DNA of 64,000 bases from Acheta domesticus (taxonomy: Eukaryota; Arthropoda; Insecta; Orthoptera; Gryllidae): positions 64,882,232-64,946,231 of the forward strand of contig JAHLJT010008756.1 of NCBI GenBank assembly GCA_031308135.1, written 5' to 3'. The notes beneath the pieces are model-generated. The model was not told where the DNA came from and made no database searches. It was given only the letters and a program-made list of their open reading frames with translations. Positions 22,312 through 34,169 of the stretch are shown here, one piece after another; position 1 is the first letter of the stretch, and each line of letters opens with the position of its first letter. The translations under genes were made by a program, and so were the position numbers.

Positions 22312-22960
22312 CAATGTCCAGATGATCAGTGGGTGTAATGATTAGAGAACGGAAAAATATGTAGTATTAAACGTCAAAATATGTACATAAGTATGTAATG
22401 AAAACAGTAAGAATATGTAATAAATATGTAAAATCCGATATAATATGTAATATTAAAATTCTCTAATTAAAAACCATTTACTTAGGAAGACATTACTTTT
22501 ACAAAAACTGCTCACTTTACATGATACAACTTTCTCGTCAGTAGTAAAAGCTTTATCTATTGTAATCCAGGACCGTAGTTTAGCAGCCGGACTAATCGCA
22601 ATAGAAGCCATCGCACAAACGGGAGAGATCTACGACTAGCAAACATATACGGTAGCATCTTCATCGAAGTGTTACGTGTTGACGATCACAAATTTTTCTC
22701 GGAAATGAAGGTTACAGATTCACAAAAAAATATGGAATCAAGTTGAAGAAAATTGATAAAATGAGAAAATATATTGTGAAAACATCAATATATGTAATAT
22801 AGTACTAAAAATATGTGACGAAAAAAATGGATATTGTGTTAGGAGGGTTATGATTCGCCAAGATTAAAATTTTGAGAACGGTAAGTAGAAACACAAAAAT
22901 ATGTAAATACATAAAACTCTGGTCTCTAGTCATGATCATCGGGGACATCTCCCACTTACT
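22312..22960. mobile_element. hAT-like non-autonomous element with ATATGTA subterminal repeats
   Basis: ATGTCCAGATGATCA (22315 onwards) is inverted near 22932-22951 (TGATCATCGGGGACAT). ATATGTA occurs about ten times, mostly within the first 140 bp and the last 200 bp. Subterminal repeats of this kind serve as transposase binding sites in hAT elements. Inside is a minus-strand zinc-finger remnant (next entry). The ends and superfamily are inferred, and no clear target duplication was found. Confidence 0.45.
22475..22611 (-). pseudogene. CGGBP1/BED-like zinc-finger N-terminus, decayed
   Basis: From an ATG at 22611 the minus strand reads MASIAISPAAKLRSWI, then FTTDEKVVSCKV. This resembles the start of CGGBP1-like proteins of insects, where WI...FTTDGKVVFCKVC leads into a C2H2/BED-type finger of hAT origin. 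Here the second cysteine and the rest of the finger are lost. In-frame stops follow. It fits the hAT-like element around it. Confidence 0.45.
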
Positions 22961-23441
22961 GGGATTAGTTGTTTTGTCTTAAGAATGTATGGTCAGTAGA
23001 TTTTCAGTCAAATGTGACTTTTAATTTTCTGTCGTAGACTCTAAATGTTAATTATAAATACATTTAATGACTGAATGTTTTCTAGTAACGGCATTTAAAG
23101 TGTTTAAAAATGTATTTTTCAACATTGGGAACAGAAATACCTAATGGGAGAATTCTAAAATGGCATGTTCAATAAAATCGAAACCGCGGAGTGTAAATTC
23201 GAAAGTGTTCGTCAATAGATAGACTAAACCTGAAATTTTCATTAAAGAAAAATCTTGGAGTACGTTGGAGTACGTGATGATTTTTCCTCACAAAAATTAA
23301 AATAAAAAAGAAAATATTTAGTATTTAAATTTTCATCTGTGTTTCTTTTAAAAATGCAATCTCATGTTTTTAGTAAAGCAGTTCGAAGTAAAATAAATCC
23401 TATGTAAAATAGGAAACAATGAAAGATGATGAAATGACGAA

Positions 23442-24005
23442 AAATTATGAAACAATAGTATAATGACGGGTATTAGTACACGAGTGGAAAGGGATATTAC
23501 GATACGAGCGAGAAACGAGCAGGTATCGTAAATTCGTTGAAATGTATTAATACCCATTACATCGAGTTCCGTATAGTTCTGTTTGTAAGACATTTTTATT
23601 ATTGTAAGTTATACTTATACATTGAACGATAGCTAGTATGTAGTATTCAACTAAGATCATCTTGCAAACAACTAAGGTGTCCCAGGTGGCATTACCGAGG
23701 TTCATAAACACAATCTGACCTATACCAATTATTGATATAATCTTCATTGGTAGGTTTCAATATTCTGATTTTCTTCTGAGTTTCATAAATAGGAGAGGAG
23801 TAGTGCTGTTTCCGGTCATTTTTTCACGGGTTGTCTCGGCACAGTAATATAGATAATTCAAAGAAACATTTAATAAAACGATGGCCAATGAATGATTTTT
23901 ATCAACAGTAAACTTCGCGGTGAATGGTCAGACTCCTCTACTATACAGAAGCTGTATATCAATGACTATCATTGTGCAACATGCTGCGGCCATCTAATCA
24001 GAGAA
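23442..24005. mobile_element. Non-autonomous DNA element family, copy 1
   Basis: Shares its ordered blocks with 41216-41790: ATTATGAAAC, a TAATGA(C/T)GGGT word, ACACGAGTG, TATTACGA(G), GTATCGTAAA, TATTAATACCCATT and ATCGAGTT, then 400 bp later GGTCA, CTGTAT, AATGACTA and GCCATC. Its own first 150 bp form an inverted repeat around ACGAGTG...TATTAATACCCATT. No coding capacity was seen. Confidence 0.6.
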
Positions 24006-24009
24006 TTAA

Positions 24010-24690
24010 ACAATAAGAAAAGAAAAGATATATTTTCATATCAAATTTATACTGCCTATTTGAGAAATTATACAATATAATTTTATCTTTTAGAACCCTA
24101 TTTTAGGCCTTCAAAATATGAGATTTTAGAGCCTAAAAATTCGATGTCTAATGATCAATAAAAGTATACAGAAAATATTAGTTGAAACAAGAAATCCATC
24201 CATGCATGAACTGTACAAATTGCAACGTCCTTAATCAGCTATATATTTACAGAATAATTATTTAACTGATCTAGTTAGGCCTATGGCCATAACAAAGAGT
24301 CAACGTTGCCTTAACGTCAGTTGGTGGCTCTATGTGCCACTTTCGAGCCAGTCTGCACCAGGCTTATTACTACCAGACTCCAACATGACTTTGAACACAA
24401 TCAGGGCGCATGGAGATATCATCTTCCATGTTCAATACAGAAAGTAAGACCGGTAAGTGAAGCCTACCACCGCAGTGTGCTCAAAACACGTCTGTGGTAC
24501 ACGAGAAATATTAGGCAATGCTCATTACACCCCCTCCCCAAATCTAGCCTCAATTATACCACTTACCAGAAACGTTAAATAAATTAGATCGTATAAGATT
24601 AATTGGTTATTTTTTCTAATAAACGACCGCAAGAAAAAATTAATCAGGGCTTAATCTGAACTCATAATCTTGGGCGGTCGGGATCAATAT
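24010..24690. other. Unique DNA, nothing recognised
   Basis: An 85-codon plus frame at 24321-24578 has no domain I can name. Confidence 0.4.
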
Positions 24691-24876
24691 ATGCTTGGCT
24701 GTCCGAGAGACGTCGCATCGTAGACAGGGTTGCCAATATTCCGGTATTTATTCTACGATGTTCTTCTTAGTGAAATTCGCGGAGGGCACCATACATTCAC
24801 CGAGGGTGGTCTGCACACTTTTTAACATAGAACATATTATATACCCGTGTAATATTCACGTCCGTCTATTTCATTC

Positions 24877-24908
24877 TGAAAAAGGTGGCAGTGTAACTGC
24901 CGAAATGT
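24877..24908 (+). ncRNA. Hairpin-GAAAT motif, decayed hammerhead-like
   Basis: CTGAAAAAGGT precedes a perfect stem GGCAGT/ACTGCC (24887-24892 with 24896-24901) and CGAAATGTTGG. It is the same arrangement as at 10957 but with the CTGATGA core mutated. It may mark the 3' end of an old Penelope-like copy. Confidence 0.3.
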
Positions 24909-25331
24909 TGGCAACATTTCCTAGGATGTGGCGTGTCTCGAACAGTTAAGTATCTCCGTATCTCGTTTTCTCAACAACACGAACAAAAAAATAATTATTA
25001 CATTCACGACATTTTATTAATGTAGCATGATTATTCTGAGACATAGTTAAAACATTATTTTATCATTTCGCATTATTAGCTTTCATAAAATTTGGAGTTC
25101 TGAAAGAAGTACTCTATGCAGGAAATCTAACTTTTAATTTCATTTAGCTATGAAAAAATGTGACAAAATGTCGTTAATCCGCTTGAAGCTTTCAAAATAA
25201 AAATGCAATAAATCAACATCTGAGCTTCCTAGTTACACTATGGCAGCAGATCCTTGCTTTGGTTGGTTTCATGTTTGAGAGTCACTCCACCAGCCGTGCG
25301 CACAATGGTCGGCAAAAATGCACACCGACTA

Positions 25332-25847
25332 AGGTGGCTCATAGCATCAACGGATGCCACAGTAGTGCCTCTGACCTAAAGATCCTAGTGGTGCAGGTAC
25401 AACGGTGACTGAATTTTCGACACTAGCTATATAGCTAGGCCGAATTCAGACGCTGTCTGGAGGAGAATTCTAACAGCCGACTGCTCTGATCGGTAGTTTT
25501 CCGTGGTTTCTCCCATCAATATCAGGCGAATGACGGAGCAGTACCGTAACAAATGGGCCACAGGCCGGTCTCGATGTTTCCTTCCTCTTATTTGCGTATC
25601 TGCAACTTACATGCACACACTTACACTTACACTCTACACCACCACACATGCTGAAAGAACAGTTGCAAGATGTGAGTTTATCCCGTCAGGGGAGGTGCCT
25701 GCTGTGAGATACCTAGTTGAGGAAAACCCTGCAAACCGACGAGTAGTTCGACGACGGGTTTCCAATGAAGGAAGAACTCATCCACCTCCCATAACAAAAT
25801 CATTCACTACACTTACGGGACTAATTACCATAAGAAGCCCAAAATAG
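25332..25847 (+). mobile_element. tRNA-derived SINE, copy A
   Basis: Same family as 30432, 52795 and 53712 (reverse). Shared body blocks are AGCTAGATAG-type, GGTCGAATTC, GCTGTCTGGAGGA, AATTCTA, GCTCTGATCGGTAGTTTTCC and AAATGGGCCACAGGCC, ending near CTTACGGGACTAAT. In this copy the B box is degraded (GGTGCAGGTACAACG where GGTTCGAGTCCCGG is expected), so it could not be transcribed by pol III from its own promoter. Confidence 0.8.
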
Positions 25848-25944
25848 TCAAGCAAGGAAGCAAAAATTCACGTCGCCGTGGCCCCATGTTTGACATCGCA
25901 TCGTCAATCGGTCATTAGGCTCACGTTCTGGCCGGAGTCATTAG

Positions 25945-26169
25945 CTTCTAAGCTGCAGGGGACGGGCAAGGAGCTTCGTCCCGAGTGAAGAGGCCACCAC
26001 CGATGGACTGTTGGCGGCCGAGAGTGTTCCCTTTGAGCAGCTGGAAACGAGGAGGCGGTATTTAACGGTATCAAATGAGTTACTGCTCCTGTCCAAAGGA
26101 ATTGACTCGCCCAGGGCGATCACTGGGCCTGCCGCCCTTGTCCTCTTGAAAAAGAAAGAAAAAAAATAA
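25945..26169 (+). other. Unassigned 74-codon open frame ending in an A-rich tail
   Basis: After a TAG at 25942-25944 the plus frame stays open for 74 codons through EATTDGLLAAESVPFEQLE and LTVSNELLLLSKGIDSPRA to a lysine-rich end and TAA. The lysines come from an A-rich tail (26149-26169) that includes AATAAA. There is no ATG and no domain I recognise. It could be the 3' end of a retrocopy or of an unknown retroposon, or chance. Confidence 0.25.
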
Positions 26170-27000
26170 ACGTTGAAGGTGCCGACCTCGCGTAGTCCAA
26201 GCGACTAAGGAGGAAGTACAGAGACGCCTCACATCAAATGGTTGGAGACTGGGACTCAACCGTGGTATGGATGTTTATGTGCCTTTGCGGGTGTATGTGT
26301 CTGCGTGACTCAGTGGTCTTCCACATGCAAACAAGTTGATTCAAACACATTCTATAGCACTTTGAATGAAAGTAAATGCAGGGTGGTTAGGCAACTGCTA
26401 CAATTCCCTGTGCTAAGTGGTGTCCATTGACGTATCCGCATGGAATGCAAGTCTCTGGCCTCCTCTTGACATATCGTCGTGGCCAACACAGTCATCCCCT
26501 CCCCAGTTTTACTACCAGTCACTCTCGTGGCCTCTAGACCCTGTCCCTTCCTACATATATTGCAGTTGTATGCGTATATTCTGTTTAGTTATGCGCTCTT
26601 GAAAATACAATTCAGTTACTTTTTTACTTCTTTTCTTTTTGTTCTTCATTTGTGCAATGCTGAAATTTCCCCTTCCGTAAGAACGTCTTGCTTCTTATTA
26701 TTTGTGGCGAGATTTATTCACATTTTCCTCCTCCTTAATATTACGTAGTTCTTTTATTTCTACTTTGTGGATCATTCCTTGTTTGTACCTCAGTGAGTGT
26801 GCACTCCTATTTCCTTGTAAATCATTATTCCCTACTCTACTCTTACTATGTTTCTCTTGTGCTTTACGCATTTCCCTAGTTCATTCTTCTCAAGTCTTCT
26901 GTGTTCTTCGTTTCTCATCATGTATTAATTCTTTCTGCTTTTCAATCGTTCCTCTGCTCGTTCTTCATTCGTCCCCTGCACAGCCTCCCACCCCATCGAA
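26170..27000. other. Pyrimidine-rich unique DNA, nothing recognised
   Basis: T- and C-rich on the plus strand from 26500. Open frames are hydrophobic and low-complexity. Confidence 0.45.
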
Positions 27001-27890
27001 GCGAACCCCGCGTGTAAAGTGTCGGCGAGGCGGAGGCAGTTTAAAAATGAAGAACAAGTGAAGCTTATGTGTAAGGAACAAAAGAAGATCCCACCCAGGA
27101 TTTGTCTGGCAAATGGGTTTCGATCGGGCAAGTTTACATACCGCGCTCCGAAGGACGGAGTGGCGGAGGGAGGGGAGGAGGAGGAAGGGGTGATCGCGCG
27201 GAGGGCGGGAAGGGCAGCCGACGGGTGGGGAGAATCCCTCGCCCCCCCTCTCGCGCCAGCCCTTCTCTTCGTACTCAATTGCCTGGGCGGAATTTTAAAT
27301 TCCCGCATATTGACTTTATAATCTGCCCTTTATGTCGCCCCTAGTTTAAACAAAAAAAAATCTGCACCCCCTGTCGTCCACGCTTCAATTTCAGCCAAGT
27401 GTATTCAGCCTGCCGCAGCGCACACGAGCGTGTGTATGTGTGTGTGTGTGTGTGTGTGTGTTGTGTGTGCCGCCTGTATATATATCTACTGCGGAACGGA
27501 TAGGCTTTCCTCCGTAAACGGACAATGGCGAGAGACAGGAGGGTTTTAGTGAGGGACTAATATCAGAAACAATAAGAGCGCGCGAGGCTAACTGCTGGGG
27601 AGGGGAGGGAAGATGGCCATAGTAATAAATAACGGATTACTGCCCCTTATAAACTTCTCCCTCCCTCCGCTTTGGGAGCTCCCTCGCCGCCCGCAGACGG
27701 TCTCGGGGCGTCTTTTTGTCTCCTTGGGCTGCGAGTGGGGGAGGTGGCCTGGGCGCCGGATGGTGCGCCTGTGGTCACTGATCACTTCGGACCCGTCAGC
27801 GGCTCAGCCCTGCAGCCCGCCACTTGTGCTTCTGGAGAGCCATCGGCACGCTCTGGAATCTATTGCTTTTCGTTCTTTCGTGCCTTTTTG
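27000..27890. other. GC islands with AT-rich homeobox-like inserts
   Basis: Two GC-rich blocks (27000-27290 and 27600-27860) flank a GT microsatellite. Between and within them lie CTTTATAATC and CCCTTTATGTCG (27314-27338), ATGGCCAT (27613-27620) and AATAACGGATTACTG (27629-27643). TTTATG is the core of Abd-B/Caudal-type sites and GGATTA that of Otx/Bicoid-type sites. A regulatory role is inference. Confidence 0.35.
27429..27469. repeat. (GT)n microsatellite
   Basis: About 18 GT units with one ATG and one TTG interruption. Confidence 0.95.
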
Positions 27891-29815
27891 ACTTTCATCC
27901 TCTCATTGCTTCCTATTTCGTGTTCTCATTTGTGTTGTTTCTTTTGTGTTTTTACTTTTTTATCTTAGTCGTTTTCTTCTTCTTTCCCTTCTTCTTTATG
28001 TTCATCATTTCTTTATCAGCGTTCTCTTCAATTTCTCTTCTTTTTATTGTTTATTTTTATTATGAAATGATGCTGATTGTGAACTGTTGCTTAAAAATAC
28101 ACAACTATAATTTAAAGATAAAGTAGATTATTATTGCTGAATTTTTAAAATCTTACTATTATAAAATATATTGAAACAGTGGTGCTTCTGCAGTATGTTT
28201 TCTAGTATTATTTGTAAAGGCTGTGAAATGTTGTGATATTTCAATTCATATCCTACTTATTTTCCAGGCACGTTTTGAAAAACTCTCAAAAAGCTGCGAG
28301 ATCAAAATTCGGAATTTTGGGAAGTTTTGAGGTTTTAATGAAAATTGGATTCATTTCATAATTATAAGACCATTCTTCTCTATTTGAGAAAAAAGGGAAA
28401 ACTTTGACGTCATTAAAAAATATTAAAAATCTTGTAGAGATTTTATGTAAAATACCACCAGAATTAAGCGATCCTGTAATAAACGTAGAGCCCTGTGAAT
28501 ATCCATTTAGTACAAATCCTTGGATGAGGTTATTCGCTGACACTTTTTCGTTATTAGAGTATCCTGAAGATTGTTTTTTGCAGTATTTTAATACTTCCTC
28601 TACACTAGGTAAGAGAAGGTAAAAATTCATACACCCACAATTCATATTTTATTTCGTTTTTCTTCAGAATTCTTAAGATTACAACGCATAAGAATCCAAG
28701 TGACTTAAGTATGTCATATCTCTTATCATAAAGAATATCGTCAAGTGAAAGAATATCTCATAAAATTGATACTGTAACTAATGTGGTAACGCGTACGAAG
28801 TGCAATGTAATATACCTCGTAAGCGCAACTTCAATATTCATGTTTTAGTTTAAACGTACTTGAACAAAGAAACGCTACAGTTAACTATTGCTAGATAAGC
28901 GAGTAGTTTTGTTACTATTAAAGAAAGTATCAGTTGCTCCAAATGTCCTCAATGTCAGGAACGATATTTCACAACTTATAAACAAAATAATTTATTCTTT
29001 TAGAAAATAAATTGTACTAAAAAATCCGTTTATTGTTAATGTCTGTTGTAACATTATTTTCCACGATCTGAATATCAGAACTTTGAGAAGACTTGATGCA
29101 TTGACCATTCATGTTATTTGAGGCGAAGATAAAATGATTGGGTGAGAAAGACCGGAAACCGAAAAGTATTGTTTGTGATCGAAATCCTTTGGTAAGTATG
29201 TAATAATTTCAGAAAATTCTTTGCAAATAAACATGTGCATGTATTTGTGAATGTTTTACTAACTAAATTACATTTCGTTTTGATCAATTGGTACTTTGTA
29301 CATTACGAGAATTTAAAACATATTTAAAAAGATGGAAAATATTTCTCATAATTCTCACTTACATTTTTATAAATTGTGCGTGTTTTTCAAAAAAAAGGCA
29401 GGTATATGATTTTTATTATTATGGTCTCATCAACTCTTATTACTTTTTAATACAAGTCAAATGTCACGCTTGTGTTTATGTGTGGTATAAAGTTATTAAT
29501 TATAATTGCACTCCTATTTAAAAGCTGCGATTTATGTATATTTCGTCTCATCAGTTTATTGGCTGATTGATAGAATAACTGATGCATTTTTGGAAGATAT
29601 ATATTATTCAATAATAGTTCATAGACAAATTTACGGTTCCCTCCTACAATTTGACAAGAACCACATAACTGTCGTAAATACAATGGTATCAAAATTGGTC
29701 TCGTAAATGATTTACAAATATTATTACATAAACATTAATAAATTCATGAATTTCTAGACAATTCAGAGAGAATTTGCATTTTTTTTCTACGATTTCTTTA
29801 ACAAAGACTCAACTA
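27891..29815. other. T-rich then AT-rich DNA with one unassigned open frame
   Basis: 27890-28070 is T-rich. A 119-codon minus-strand open frame at 28286-28645 (starting MNCGCMNFYLLLPSVEEVLK) is the longest clean frame in AT-rich DNA here. I recognise no domain in it, and a decayed or unknown element protein is possible. Nothing else is supported to 29815. Confidence 0.35.
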
Positions 29816-29819
29816 CTAC

Positions 29820-30431
29820 GATATTTCTTGATACACCGCGGAGCGAAGTTGATCAGACCACACGCGTTGCAAGGCGCTTCCCGCACCCTCTGTCGGCATC
29901 GACGCGAACTACGGCGGCGCCAGCAGCGACACAGGCGGAGCGTCGGCGGTTGCGCCGTTCAAGGGGAGGGGGTCTGGCGCGAGAGTACGATTGTCATCGC
30001 GCGGGTGGCCATGTGCCCGCACGCATTGGACACGCCTCCGCCCCGCCCCGCCCCGCCCCGCCCCGCCCCGCCCCGCCCCGCCCTTCCCCTCCCCACCCCT
30101 CCCCCCGCCCAGCCCCGCCCAGCCCCACCCAATCCAGCCCCGCCCAGTCCCGCCCCGCTCCGCCCATCCCCGCCCCGCTCCGCCCATCCCCGCCCCGCCC
30201 CGCACGCACGCGTGCCCTTAATCCTATGGGGAATGCACCGCAGTTTTCTCCAACTCACTCCGCCCCTCTCCCCCGGCTCCCTCGCTACGCTCCACTCCAT
30301 TCAGCTCACGCCGTCCTGCGCTCACACGTGGTCCTTGTTCTATGGCGATCGCTCGAAACCTATACCCCGCTCCGAATTTACTCTGCTTCCGCTCCATCCC
30401 GTTCCACCCCCTCCGCCGGCGCGTACCGGGT
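29820..30431. other. CpG-dense GC island with CCCCG repeat
   Basis: Holds an exact (CCCCG)n run and its degenerate continuation. The segment 30285-30430 (CTCACACGTGGTCC, CATCCCGTTCCACCCCCTCC) resembles 31258-31385, suggesting a segmental duplication later split by the SINE at 30432. Confidence 0.55.
30036..30203. repeat. (CCCCG)n tract, about 10 perfect units then degenerate
   Basis: Perfect 5-bp units to 30083, then CCCAGCCCCGCC and CTCCGCCCATCCC variants to about 30203. The minus strand carries GGGG runs every five bases, which favours G-quadruplexes. Long Pro/Ala and Gly/Arg frames here are artefacts. Confidence 0.9.
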
Positions 30432-30918
30432 GAGGTGCCTCAGGGCATCAATTGATGCCGTTGCTGTGCTTCTGATCGGGAGCTCCTAGGGTTCGAGTCT
30501 CGGCGGTAGCAGCATCGTCGACACCAGCTAGATAGATCGAATTTAGTCGCTGTCTGGAGGACAATTCTAGCGGCCGGCTGCTCTGATCGATAGTTTTCAG
30601 TGGTTTCTCCGATAAATACCAGGCGAATACTCTAACGAGCCATGGGCTGTGAGCTATCTCTCCTTCCTCTTCTTTGTCCTATCCTCCCCCTTACTTATAC
30701 ATACTTACACTTACATGCACTACACTAGAGCTTGTTCCGGCTTGGGAATTCTCCCGCTGGTGGGAGATACCTAGCTGAGGAAACCCGTATGCCTACTGTA
30801 GGTCGGTGCCGGATCTCGCCATTCAGCTGGGAAAGACACCTCCATTTCCCGCGATAAAACATTTACGGGACTAATGTCCTTAGAAGTTGACGCGTCCGGA
30901 ATCACTAATCAATCAAAA
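30432..30918 (+). mobile_element. tRNA-derived SINE, copy B
   Basis: Head: GTGCCTCAGGGCATCAATT (A-box side) with the B box GGGTTCGAGTCTCGGCGG at 30489-30506. Body blocks are GCTAGATAGATCGAATT, GCTGTCTGGAGGACAATTCT, CTGCTCTGATCGATAGTTTT and GGGAGATACCTAGCTGAGG. It ends GGAATCACTAATCAATCA. The pol III boxes are the best preserved of the plus-strand copies. Confidence 0.85.
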
Positions 30919-31985
30919 ATTCAAAATCCACTTCGCTCTCGCTGCAGCCCGTGCCGCTCCTCTCACTCGCACAAACTTACGCACAACCGCACGCCGAGAA
31001 ACAAGAAGGTGGCATTGGTTTCGTGCCGTTATATAGGCCTTTCGCCGCCCCCATTACCTCCGCGCCGTATCCCCGCTAGGCAGAAATTCCCAATAAGTCA
31101 TCTTCTGCGCCTTTTGTTTAACATCCTGCCATCTGCCGCAGGTAGTCACCGTTTGAGCGTGCCACGACGTTACACATCCCTTCCGCACTCTTCTCCTTCC
31201 TTTTCCTCTGCGTTCCGGCCGCTTTCCACCTCGCCTTGCCCGTCTCCGCGCCCTCGCCCCGCTCCACTTCATTCTTCGCACTCCACCCCGCGCTCACATG
31301 TGGTCCGTGTACCATGGGAATCCAACACAACCTCCAACACCCCGCCCCCGCTGCACCCTGTTCCGCTCCTCTCGGCTCGCACCACGATACTACAAGCTGC
31401 TCTGTCTCTCATCACACTGTCTTGCTCCTCCCCGCCCTGCCTCGTCCCGCCACGAAATATTCTGACCCGCTTCATCAACTCCTGCTCTCCTCCACCCTTC
31501 TCCACACATCTTCACCCGTCCCCAGCCAGTCCTTCCCGCCCTCTCCTTCGGCGCTTCATTCCTTCCTTTCCATCTGCGTTCTACCCCTCCCCGAACATTT
31601 TCACCATTTCGTCCCCGCTTCCCCACTACTCAGCACTATACGTCCTACTCCGTCCCGCCCGTTCCACCCCCTTGTCCAACTCGCACGCGGCTTTTCACCA
31701 TTTCGTCCCCGCTTCCCCACTACTCAGCACTACACGTCCTACTCTGCTCCGCCCGTTCCACCCCCTTGTCCAGCTCGCACGCGGCGCCCTAATCCGACGG
31801 GGGGGGGGGGCTACTCAGCCCCCTCCGGTGCCCCGCCCCAGGGGGATAACGTACGCTGTCACCCTCCGGGGGGTGCCTGTCGCGACGAGCAGCGCTTCGC
31901 GGCGAGCGGCGAGGAATTATTTCTGATTGAGAGCGATACCCTTCGCAATTGCCTCGTAATATTTTAATTTGCGGGCGGAGGAGGG
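30919..31985. other. GC island, pyrimidine-rich
   Basis: Contains the 94-bp duplication below, a G-run (31800-31810) and a GC-rich end to 31920. A 350-codon plus frame is Ser/Pro/His-rich without domains and overlaps equally open frames on the other strand, so I do not call a gene. Confidence 0.5.
31598..31785. repeat. Recent 94-bp tandem duplication
   Basis: Units 31598-31691 and 31692-31785 both start TTTTCACCATTTCGTCCCCG and end TCGCACGCGGC, differing at only about four sites. The low divergence implies a young event. Confidence 0.9.
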
Positions 31986-34030
31986 TGTGCTGGGTGATCA
32001 GCATGGGGTGTCGGAGGGGTTGGTGTGATTCGTTTATGTTCATCGAGTGCGTTTTTCACTGCGTCGGACTTGAACATGGCGTTCTGATAGGCTCTGATGC
32101 ACTCATTCTTAAAACAGCTTTGTCTAGCAAATTACAACGTTACTTCTGGAACGAAGCGTGAGATACACATTGAATGGTTGAACTATGTAATTACTAACAT
32201 TTACTCGATAGAAATGTCATTTCGTGTTGGCGCTAATTTTCTCGTGCTTATGCGAATGTTTACTGTATCGTTCCCACTCTACAAAAATACATATGAAGAC
32301 CTCGGGGCAATAACATAATACGCAAGTTCTGAAAAAAAGGCAAGTAAAGGTTTAGACATTACATTCTACATGGGATAAAGAACATTCATTTATGAATTAC
32401 ACTGCGATCTTGACGCGAATCTTTAAAATCAAAACTCAACATCTGGATATATCGGGCATCGAAGTACATTAATATCTCAATTTCATCACAAATGTGACAT
32501 AAAATGTTATTGCCCGGAGTTCTTCATATCAAGTTTAGGATGTCATACGATTGTGAAGAACTGCATGAATAAATATTTTAATGTGAATGAATAAATATTT
32601 TAAATAATATTTCAGGAGAGCGATATTAAAATATTAATAGATCTTGACTAATTTATCAATAAGAATAAAACTAAACTAAATAGTACTACTATACCATTGT
32701 AGGAAAAGGTGAACTTTAGGTCAATCAGATTCCTTTGCGTGAAAAAATATTCAGATATATACAGAATTTTCACAACTCTTGCATGAATAATCTCATTTAA
32801 ATGCTACCCTACACTTTTCCTTTTCTGCTTCCTTTTGAATGTGTTACAATGTGAGTTTCTCAATGTTTGCGTCACTTAGATTTTTATTGAGATATGATTA
32901 ATACCAAAAGGCAAATTTAGATCACAACCTTTAGCAAATATATGTAAAGATATCTTGCTTGAAAATCAAATTGTATTGTTCTAGTCAATATGGCAAATCA
33001 GACTTCCCTTTCACGGCGAGAAAAGTACATTATATAACTGTTATGAATTTGACCATTGTCTCACAACTATTTTTCTCGTTTGAATATGACGAATCTTATT
33101 TCTATTAAAAAATATCATATATCGTTGTAAAAAGCAACAAATAACGTTTGTTAAATTTAAATCAGCTCATAAAGTAGTTTAATGCCAAGCTTTTATATTA
33201 ACTTGACATTACGCGTACTTTATTAATTTTTCAGAATTTTCATAACAGTACTTTTTTTAAATGTTGAATTTGATATGATTTTATAAAAAGATTAATGAAA
33301 AGAGCAAAAGGGCGTATAATAAACGGCTAGAAAATTCGCATTATAATTTATATTTATCGTGAGTTTACAGTTTGGTTCCAGTAAGGTAAACATTGTGTGA
33401 AATACATTTTTTAGACAGCCATTAGTAAAACCGGTTCTTTCACGGAATGCATAGCGCGATAAAAGATTAATTTTTAGCAGTAATGTTTCAAGTGAGAAGA
33501 TGATCAAGTATTAAAATAAATCTGTGAATGCAACAAAATACTTTCGTCTGACCGCAATAGCTACTACGAACCTTCATGCATCATTGAGAGTGATTTGTGT
33601 ACTTGAATTGAAATAAAATGAAAGTTACTAAGGCTGACTAAAAAATAGTGTACGACGCACATAGTAAAAGTGATTTTATTGTGTTCGTTGGATTACTCCG
33701 CTCGGCCTGCCGGCCTCGTGTTGCAACCTTTCCCATTTGCAAAATAAAATGTCATTATTTCTACTCGCAAATTACTCGTAAATGTCACTATTACCACTAA
33801 AAATAACTATTATACAGATTCAAATAAACTTTTTCTCAATAAACATTACTACTTGCCTACATCACAATTGGTAATGATAGAAATCAACTTTAAAATAAGT
33901 CTTTATTTTTATCAGTTTTTCCTACATGATGTATTTCACTATAATGGTTCACTTTCTGGAGCATTTAAATTCCTTATAAGAACAAAGGATTAAAACAATT
34001 ACAAACATCTAAATATTTTCGCAAATTCAA
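31986..34030. other. AT-rich DNA, nothing recognised
   Basis: No element, RNA or coding feature could be supported over these 2 kb. Confidence 0.5.
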
Positions 34031-34169
34031 CGAAATATTTATAAAAATCCAACAAATCTATCTCGAAGCACAATTTTTTTTTTCAATCTAATATTAGACG
34101 CCTTCCTCACAACCAGATCCTTTTCTCCAGACCACGAATGGAATTCCTTTCCGAAAGAAAGCGCGTTAA

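Noticed and set aside
28286..28645. 119-codon minus frame as a host gene
   Set aside because: No domain, no codon evidence and no splice context. Kept only as an unassigned frame.
30874..31967. 350- and 243-codon plus-strand frames as genes
   Set aside because: Ser/Pro/His/Leu-rich translations of pyrimidine-rich GC DNA, overlapping in two phases, crossing the end of a SINE and a 94-bp duplication.
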